From: GCA-002694895 sp964436345
GTDB lineage: Bacteria > Chloroflexota > Dehalococcoidia > Lucifugimonadales > GCA-002694895
DNA length: 10,714 nucleotides
Direction of reading: 5' to 3'
Assembly (NCBI GenBank): GCA_964436345.1
Contig: CAYTCC010000047.1
Span: forward strand, 1-10,714
The notes under the pieces are model-generated. The model was not told the origin of the DNA. It did not search any database and worked only from the letters and a program-made list of their open reading frames with translations. The position numbers and the translations under genes are program-made. Shown here piece by piece: positions 6,841-10,714 of this stretch; the stretch's first letter is position 1, and every line of letters starts with the position of its first letter.

Positions 6841-6850
6841 ACGAAAAAGG

Positions 6851-6880
6851 ATTTTAACATTTATTTCATTAAAGGATCAA
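6851..6880 (-). promoter_or_regulatory. Probable promoter of tRNA-His (and perhaps tRNA-Arg and the binding-protein gene)
   Basis: On the minus strand a -35 TTGATC (6875-6880) and -10 TAAAAT (6851-6856) are separated by 18 bp. A TG two bases upstream of the -10 hints at an extended element. The start would fall a few bases before the tRNA-His 5' end. Confidence 0.45.
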
Positions 6881-6925
6881 GAATTATTAAGAGCTTGATA
6901 ATAAAGATTTCAAAAAGTTAATTAT

Positions 6926-7243
6926 TTATGCACTAGCAAATTTGCTGTCATTTGAATCTTCATCAAACTTTACATTTAAAGCTTGTAGAATTGTGGATAC
7001 TTCAATATCTTTTTTAGAATGATGCCTTAGATGATTTCGGAAATTTACTTCATATATATTTCGGCGCCCAATACGTGTTTTTGAAATATAATTTGATTGT
7101 TCAAGATCGGTAATTATTTTATGGGTTGTTCTTTCAGTAATACCAACTGTTAAGGCGATTTCTCTAGCTGTAATTTTTGGATTTTGAGCTATATGGCTTA
7201 ATACTAGACCATGATTAGTGATAAATGTCCATTTTTCATCCAT
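6926..7243 (-). CDS. Small winged-helix DNA-binding transcriptional regulator
   Basis: A 105-residue single-domain protein with a winged helix-turn-helix at about residues 8-67: NHGLVLSHIAQNP, then helix-turn-helix ITAREIALTVGITERTTHKI, then ISKTRIGRRNIYEV as the wing. GITER followed by the GRRN wing is familiar from small MarR/ArsR-like regulators of Actinobacteria and Chloroflexi. No ligand or metal-binding domain is visible; the last ~35 residues are polar (RHHSKKDIEV...). It lies downstream of pepA on the same strand but has its own leader with promoter, palindrome and a strong AGGAGG. That ribosome site is 13 nt from the ATG, longer than usual, but no in-frame start lies between. Autoregulation through the palindrome is an inference; the regulon is unknown. 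Confidence 0.85.
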   Translation of the reverse strand: MDEKWTFITNHGLVLSHIAQNPKITAREIALTVGITERTTHKIITDLEQSNYISKTRIGRRNIYEVNFRNHLRHHSKKDIEVSTILQALNVKFDEDSNDSKFASA

Positions 7244-7276
7244 ATTAGCTGTTGATCCTCCTAATCAAAATTAATT

Positions 7277-7296
7277 TTATGTAAAGTTTTACATAA
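7277..7296 (-). promoter_or_regulatory. 20-bp palindrome, candidate operator in the leader of the winged-helix gene
   Basis: Two exact 9-bp arms, TTATGTAAA and TTTACATAA, flank 2 central bases. The element lies 34 bp before the regulator's start codon and about 20 bp downstream of the expected transcription start, a normal place for an autorepressor site. The size suits a winged-helix dimer. It could also form a short RNA hairpin. Confidence 0.55.
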
Positions 7297-7322
7297 GGTT
7301 TGGTACATAGAAACGTTATAGA

Positions 7323-7353
7323 ATCATAACAGATTTAGTCATAGTTGTGTCAA
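7323..7353 (-). promoter_or_regulatory. Probable promoter of the winged-helix regulator gene
   Basis: On the minus strand there is a perfect -35 TTGACA (7348-7353) and a -10 TATGAT (7323-7328) preceded by TG-T, an extended -10. The 19-bp spacer is longer than ideal. The -35 lies within a small palindrome (AGTTG-ACA-CAACT) and a larger imperfect inverted repeat spanning about 7328-7365. Confidence 0.5.
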
Positions 7354-7381
7354 CTAAATAATCTGTAATTTGATAAATGTT

Positions 7382-8872
7382 TTAAGAATTTTTTAATAAA
7401 TTTAAAATAGTTCTTACACTTACACCTGTTGGTCCTTTTGGATTATACCCTTCATCTTTTGGTGATGTGATTGTACTGGCTATATCTAAATGTATCCATG
7501 ATGCTTTTCCAGCAAATTCTCCAATAATCATAGCTCCGGTAATAGAACCTGCTTCCCTTCCGCCAATATTTTCAATATCAGCAATTGAGTTTTTATATAA
7601 CTTACTATAATTGTCATCAACTGGTAATTGCCAAAATTTCTCCCCGGTGTTTTTTGCGGAATTTAAAAATTCATCAATAAATTTTTGATCATTTCCAAAT
7701 AAGCCAGTATATTCGTTACCCAGCGCAATTGATATTGCTCCAGTTAAAGTAGCTATATCAATAATTTTATTTATACCTTTATTAACTGCATAACTAAGAG
7801 CATCAGATAAGACTAGTCTACCTTCAGCATCAGTATTGCCAATTTCAACAGTTTTCCCGTTCATTGCTTTTACAACATCACCAGGTCTTTGTGCATTACC
7901 GCCAGGCATATTTTCTGCTACAGCGAGAATTCCCATAACATTCTTTTTAGGTTTTTGGTGAGCTACAGCTTTCATCACTCCAAGAACAATAGCTGAACCA
8001 GACATATCAGTTTTCATAGTTCGCATACTCATTCCTGGTTTTAAATTTAATCCTCCGGAATCAAAAGTTATACCTTTTCCTATAACAGCAACATTATTAT
8101 TATTATTATCTTTGTCTCCGTTATAATTTACTATTATCATTTTGGGATCATGTTTACTTCCCTGCCCCACTCCTAGTATCACTTCCATTCCAAGATCTTC
8201 CATTTCTTTTACATTTAATATAGTCAATTCTAAATCAGAGTTTTGTACTATTTCTTTTGCGATATTTTCTAGTTCACCAGGATTCATATAATTAGGTGGT
8301 TCATTAATTAGATTTCGAACTAAATTTATTGAATCAGATTCATTAATTATTTTTTCAAAATTATATGTATTACCAATTTTTGTATTATTTGATGAATTTA
8401 TTACATTTATTTTGTTTAAAGTATTAGGAGTTTTTTTTGTTTTGAATTTATCATACTTATAAGTCCCAAGGAGTAATCCTTGGGAAATCGCATCAACAGT
8501 TTTATTAAATTCTAAGTTGTCATTTCCTGCACCAGAAATAATTATAGAAGTAGAATTGTTTTTCATCGTGTTTAAAAACCTTCCCAGATTTCCACTTACT
8601 TTTCTTATTTTTTCATAATTAAGATCTTTTTCATCACCCATTCCAACTAATATTAATTGCTTAGAATTTAATTTATTAAGTGTATAAATATTTGTTATTG
8701 CCCCAATGTTTGAGGAAATTTGATTTTTTTCTTCTAAGTCATTTAAGATATTATCAATTGACTTATTGGCTAAATTTAAATCAGTATTCTTATCGTTATT
8801 TTTATAATATGGTATGCAAATTGAATCAGTATTTAATTCTGTAACAGATGAATTTAATATTTCAAATTTCAT
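7382..8872 (-). CDS. pepA: Leucyl aminopeptidase (cytosol aminopeptidase, M17)
   Basis: Two-metal cytoplasmic aminopeptidase, normally a hexamer, that removes N-terminal residues from peptides. The 496-residue length is standard. Active-site residues are all present: Lys266 and Asp271 in GKGITFDSGG, Lys278, Asp289 in KTDMSGSA, and Asp348, Glu350 and Arg352 in the signature NTDAEGRL. The N-terminal half is the less conserved macrodomain-like region, with EPPNYMNPGE leading into the catalytic domain. A run of five Asn codons (AAT repeats, about 8094-8109) sits just before the catalytic domain. The ribosome site GGGG lies 6 nt before ATG; TATAAT at 8906-8911 (minus) is a possible -10. E. coli PepA also binds DNA; that cannot be inferred here. 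It is divergent from the MBL gene and upstream of the regulator. Confidence 0.96.
   Translation of the reverse strand: MKFEILNSSVTELNTDSICIPYYKNNDKNTDLNLANKSIDNILNDLEEKNQISSNIGAITNIYTLNKLNSKQLILVGMGDEKDLNYEKIRKVSGNLGRFLNTMKNNSTSIIISGAGNDNLEFNKTVDAISQGLLLGTYKYDKFKTKKTPNTLNKINVINSSNNTKIGNTYNFEKIINESDSINLVRNLINEPPNYMNPGELENIAKEIVQNSDLELTILNVKEMEDLGMEVILGVGQGSKHDPKMIIVNYNGDKDNNNNNVAVIGKGITFDSGGLNLKPGMSMRTMKTDMSGSAIVLGVMKAVAHQKPKKNVMGILAVAENMPGGNAQRPGDVVKAMNGKTVEIGNTDAEGRLVLSDALSYAVNKGINKIIDIATLTGAISIALGNEYTGLFGNDQKFIDEFLNSAKNTGEKFWQLPVDDNYSKLYKNSIADIENIGGREAGSITGAMIIGEFAGKASWIHLDIASTITSPKDEGYNPKGPTGVSVRTILNLLKNS
8464..8485 (-). repeat. 9-bp perfect inverted repeat with 4-nt loop inside pepA
   Basis: TCCCAAGGA (8464-8472) and TCCTTGGGA (8477-8485) are exact reverse complements around a 4-nt loop. 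The arms hold five G-C pairs each, strong for this AT-rich DNA. The bases encode SQGLLLG, which is close to a conserved PepA stretch (GxLLGxY), so protein constraint may explain part of it. Confidence 0.8.
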
Positions 8873-8905
8873 TATTAGCCCCTTTGTTCATTGTTTTCTC
8901 TGAAG

Positions 8906-8911
8906 ATTATA
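8906..8911 (-). promoter_or_regulatory. Possible -10 box for pepA
   Basis: TATAAT on the minus strand, 33 bp before the pepA ATG. The -35 position at 17 bp reads TTCTAA, a weak match. It overlaps the divergent promoter region of the MBL gene. Confidence 0.35.
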
Positions 8912-8920
8912 ACTTAAATT

Positions 8921-8949
8921 TTGCCTGATTAGAACTTTCGGTTTATAAT
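8921..8949 (+). promoter_or_regulatory. Probable promoter of the MBL-fold gene
   Basis: TTGCCT (8921-8926) and a perfect TATAAT (8944-8949) are separated by exactly 17 bp. The leader would be about 40 nt, with a GGAG ribosome site 8 nt before the ATG at 8998. A second TATAAT-like run further down (about 8961-8974) is an alternative -10. Confidence 0.5.
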
Positions 8950-8997
8950 ATTCTGCATTGTATAAATTATAATAAATAATAATTCGGAGCTTTCAAT

Positions 8998-9834
8998 ATG
9001 AAATTAGGATCTGCTGCTGTAAATCTTGTGACTGATGGAACTTTATCAAAAGATGGAGGAGCTTTGTTTGGCAGAGTACCTAAAATGGATTGGGAGCAGG
9101 CTATTAAGCCTGATAGAAGAAACAGGGTAAAAATGGGGATTAATTTATTATTAATACAAACTCCCAAATTCAATATTTTAGTAGATACAGGATTGGGATC
9201 TAAATCCAACGATATGGTGAAAGACACATATTCTTTAAATGGGAATAAATTAGCAAAGAGTCTCAAACAATTAAATCTAAGTCCTAAAGATATAAATTTA
9301 ATTATTTTATCTCATCTACAATTTGATCGGGCTGGAGGGTGTACTAAATTGGATAGATCTGGAAAATTAGTACCAGCTTTCCCAAAAGCGAAACATCTTG
9401 TACAAAAAGTGTGCCTTGATGAAAGTAAAGAACCTTCAGAAATAGAAAAATCTTTTGTAAATCAAGATGACTTTTTACCTTTGATTGAAAAAGATCTGAT
9501 AGAAGAATTAGATGGTGAAAGTGAAATTATTCCTGGCATCAAAACTCAAATTACTGGAGGCCCTTCCATGGGGCACCAAATAGTATTTATTGAATGGGGA
9601 AGTGAAAGAATCGTTTACGCTGGATCCATAATACCCACCAGATTACATATTTCACCTCAACATGTAGCTGCATATGATGTTTATCCTTATGAAACTTTAG
9701 CATGGAAAAAGAAACTTATTGATTTGGCTGTTAATGATGGTTGGTTATTAGTATTTGGTAATGAAGTAGGTCATTCTGCAGGATATTTGACATCAAATAG
9801 TGGGAATTTAGCAATTCAGCCAATTGAATTATAA
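8998..9834 (+). CDS. Metallo-beta-lactamase-fold protein lacking most metal ligands (probable pseudoenzyme)
   Basis: A 278-residue protein whose layout matches MBL-fold hydrolases of the YtnP/AHL-lactonase-like group: ALFGRVPKMDWEQ near residues 22-34, ILVDTGLGSK (60-69), LIILSHLQFDRAGG (101-114), GGPSMGHQIVFIEWGSERIVYAGS (187-210), AYDVYPYETLAWKKKL (225-240) and NEVGHSAGY (255-263). The normal HxHxDH reads HLQFDR, so only His106 and Asp110 remain. The His of the GHTPGHQ-type motif is Pro189, and the bridging Asp of the GD motif is Ser210. His259 may be the last ligand. The fold is therefore clear, but two-zinc hydrolysis looks unlikely. The frame is intact and the promoter and ribosome site are good, so it is not a decayed gene. 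It may bind a ligand or another protein; function unknown. It overlaps the mtaB-like gene tail to tail by 6 bp. Confidence 0.85.
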   Translation: MKLGSAAVNLVTDGTLSKDGGALFGRVPKMDWEQAIKPDRRNRVKMGINLLLIQTPKFNILVDTGLGSKSNDMVKDTYSLNGNKLAKSLKQLNLSPKDINLIILSHLQFDRAGGCTKLDRSGKLVPAFPKAKHLVQKVCLDESKEPSEIEKSFVNQDDFLPLIEKDLIEELDGESEIIPGIKTQITGGPSMGHQIVFIEWGSERIVYAGSIIPTRLHISPQHVAAYDVYPYETLAWKKKLIDLAVNDGWLLVFGNEVGHSAGYLTSNSGNLAIQPIEL

Positions 9835-10714
9835 AACTTTTCCAATTAAATAATCCTTTTTAAATTCCTGAAGTATTACAGGGGTAATTTTATTATATAA
9901 ATTATAGTCTGATTCTGTTTGGATTCTTAGATAATCTTCACTGTACCCCTCGAATATTGATGGAGATTGACTTAACGGTTTTTCCCAAAGAATATTTCTT
10001 GTTTGATTTAAAACATTACGTCTATAAGTTGATTCTTCAGTCTTAGCTAACTGTAAGGCAATTTTCATTCTTTCTTTTTTAATTTCAGGTTTAATTTTAT
10101 TGTTGAAATAATATGAGGAAGTTCCAGGTCTGTCGGAATATGGGAAGAAGTGAATTTTAGAAAATTTTGATGATTTAATTAATTTTATTGTGTCATTAAA
10201 ATCAATTTCCGTCTCTCCTGGGAAGCCCACAATCACATCAGTTGAAATGGATGGATTTGCAAGTTTTGATTTTATTAGATTTACTGCTTCTAAATATCTT
10301 GAATTATCATATTTTCTCCTCATTAATTTTAAAATATTATTACTACCGCTTTGCAAAGCAAGATGGAAATGGTTACATATTCTTTGGGAATATTTACTGT
10401 AAATATCTAATAATTCTTCTGAAATTTCATGAGCTTGAATAGAAGAAATTCGTAATCTTTCAATACTAGTCTCTGTCATAATATATTTAATTAATGTTTC
10501 TAAATTTTCATTAATTAAATCAAAACCATATGAGCCTAATTGCGTCCCTGTAAGTATGATTTCTTTATAACCACGTTCGTGTAAATCGTTTATTTCATTT
10601 ACAATCAATTTTTTATTTATACTTTTTTCTCTTCCCCTTACTTTTGGGACAATACAATAGGCGCAAATTTGATTACATCCTTCCTGTATTTTTACTGAAG
10701 CTCGTGTCCTTTCT
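9829..10714 (-). CDS. mtaB: MtaB-like tRNA methylthiotransferase (radical SAM), N-terminus outside the window
   Basis: Iron-sulfur radical-SAM enzyme that adds a methylthio group to tRNA; MtaB acts on t6A37 to give ms2t6A. The reading frame runs through the window edge (first full codon 10713), giving 294 visible residues, so the apparent start at 10608 is internal. The radical-SAM cluster motif CNQICAYC (about 10657-10677) follows KIQEG, then VPKVRGREKS, GYKEIILTGTQLGSYG, RLRISSIQAHEI, FHLALQSGSNNILKLMRRKY, STDVIVGFPGETEIDF and HFFPYSDRPGTSS, all typical of the family. The C-terminal ~60 residues look like a degenerate TRAM domain. LTGTQLGSYG favours MtaB over MiaB or RimO. The N-terminal domain holding the second cluster is not visible. 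It converges with the MBL gene. Confidence 0.93.
   Translation of the reverse strand, partial: ERTRASVKIQEGCNQICAYCIVPKVRGREKSINKKLIVNEINDLHERGYKEIILTGTQLGSYGFDLINENLETLIKYIMTETSIERLRISSIQAHEISEELLDIYSKYSQRICNHFHLALQSGSNNILKLMRRKYDNSRYLEAVNLIKSKLANPSISTDVIVGFPGETEIDFNDTIKLIKSSKFSKIHFFPYSDRPGTSSYYFNNKIKPEIKKERMKIALQLAKTEESTYRRNVLNQTRNILWEKPLSQSPSIFEGYSEDYLRIQTESDYNLYNKITPVILQEFKKDYLIGKVL

Noticed and set aside
8094..8109. AAT trinucleotide repeat in pepA as a phase-variation tract
   Set aside because: Slippage in units of three would keep the frame, changing only the number of Asn in a variable linker.
8967..9266. Minus-strand open frame of 99 codons opposite the MBL gene
   Set aside because: It lies fully within a coding region with a recognisable fold on the other strand and has no support of its own.

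Overview
The window is AT-rich (roughly 30% GC by eye), densely packed bacterial DNA with short intergenic gaps, Shine-Dalgarno sites and tRNA genes that encode CCA. Low GC, a winged-helix protein of a type common in Actinobacteria and Chloroflexi, a Gram-positive-type GAAC-N4-GTTC box and several amino-acid/peptide-use genes would fit a streamlined free-living bacterium, perhaps a marine Chloroflexi (SAR202/Dehalococcoidia-like) lineage. That placement is an inference; no marker gene here settles it.

Layout. 1-467 (+): 3' end of an M20 amidohydrolase. 514-4557 (-): a tight operon read msrA > livG > livF > livH > livM, i.e. a methionine sulfoxide reductase followed by the two ATPases and two permeases of a branched-chain-amino-acid-type (HAAT) ABC importer; no periplasmic binding protein gene lies with it. 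4706-5779 (+): M42 metallo-aminopeptidase, divergent from msrA. 5780-5873: a small non-coding stretch with a LexA-like palindrome inside a promoter-like sequence, followed by a 15-bp inverted repeat. 5870-6840 (-): tRNA-His, tRNA-Arg(TCG) and, 22 bp downstream, a substrate-binding-like protein without a signal peptide. 6926-8872 (-): leucyl aminopeptidase (M17), then a small winged-helix regulator with its own promoter and a 20-bp palindrome in its leader. 8998-9834 (+): a metallo-beta-lactamase-fold protein lacking most metal ligands. 9829-10714 (-): a 5'-truncated MtaB-like tRNA methylthiotransferase, overlapping the previous gene tail to tail by 6 bp.

Three different metallopeptidase/amidohydrolase families (M20, M42, M17) and an amino-acid importer fit a cell that takes up and breaks down peptides and amino acids. 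No transposase, integrase, CRISPR array or phage gene was seen. The most unusual signals are the LexA-like promoter and hairpin at 5783-5873, a perfect 16-bp hairpin inside the M42 gene, the apparent MBL pseudoenzyme, and the signal-less binding protein beside the tRNA genes. No intergenic stretch exceeds 300 bases.
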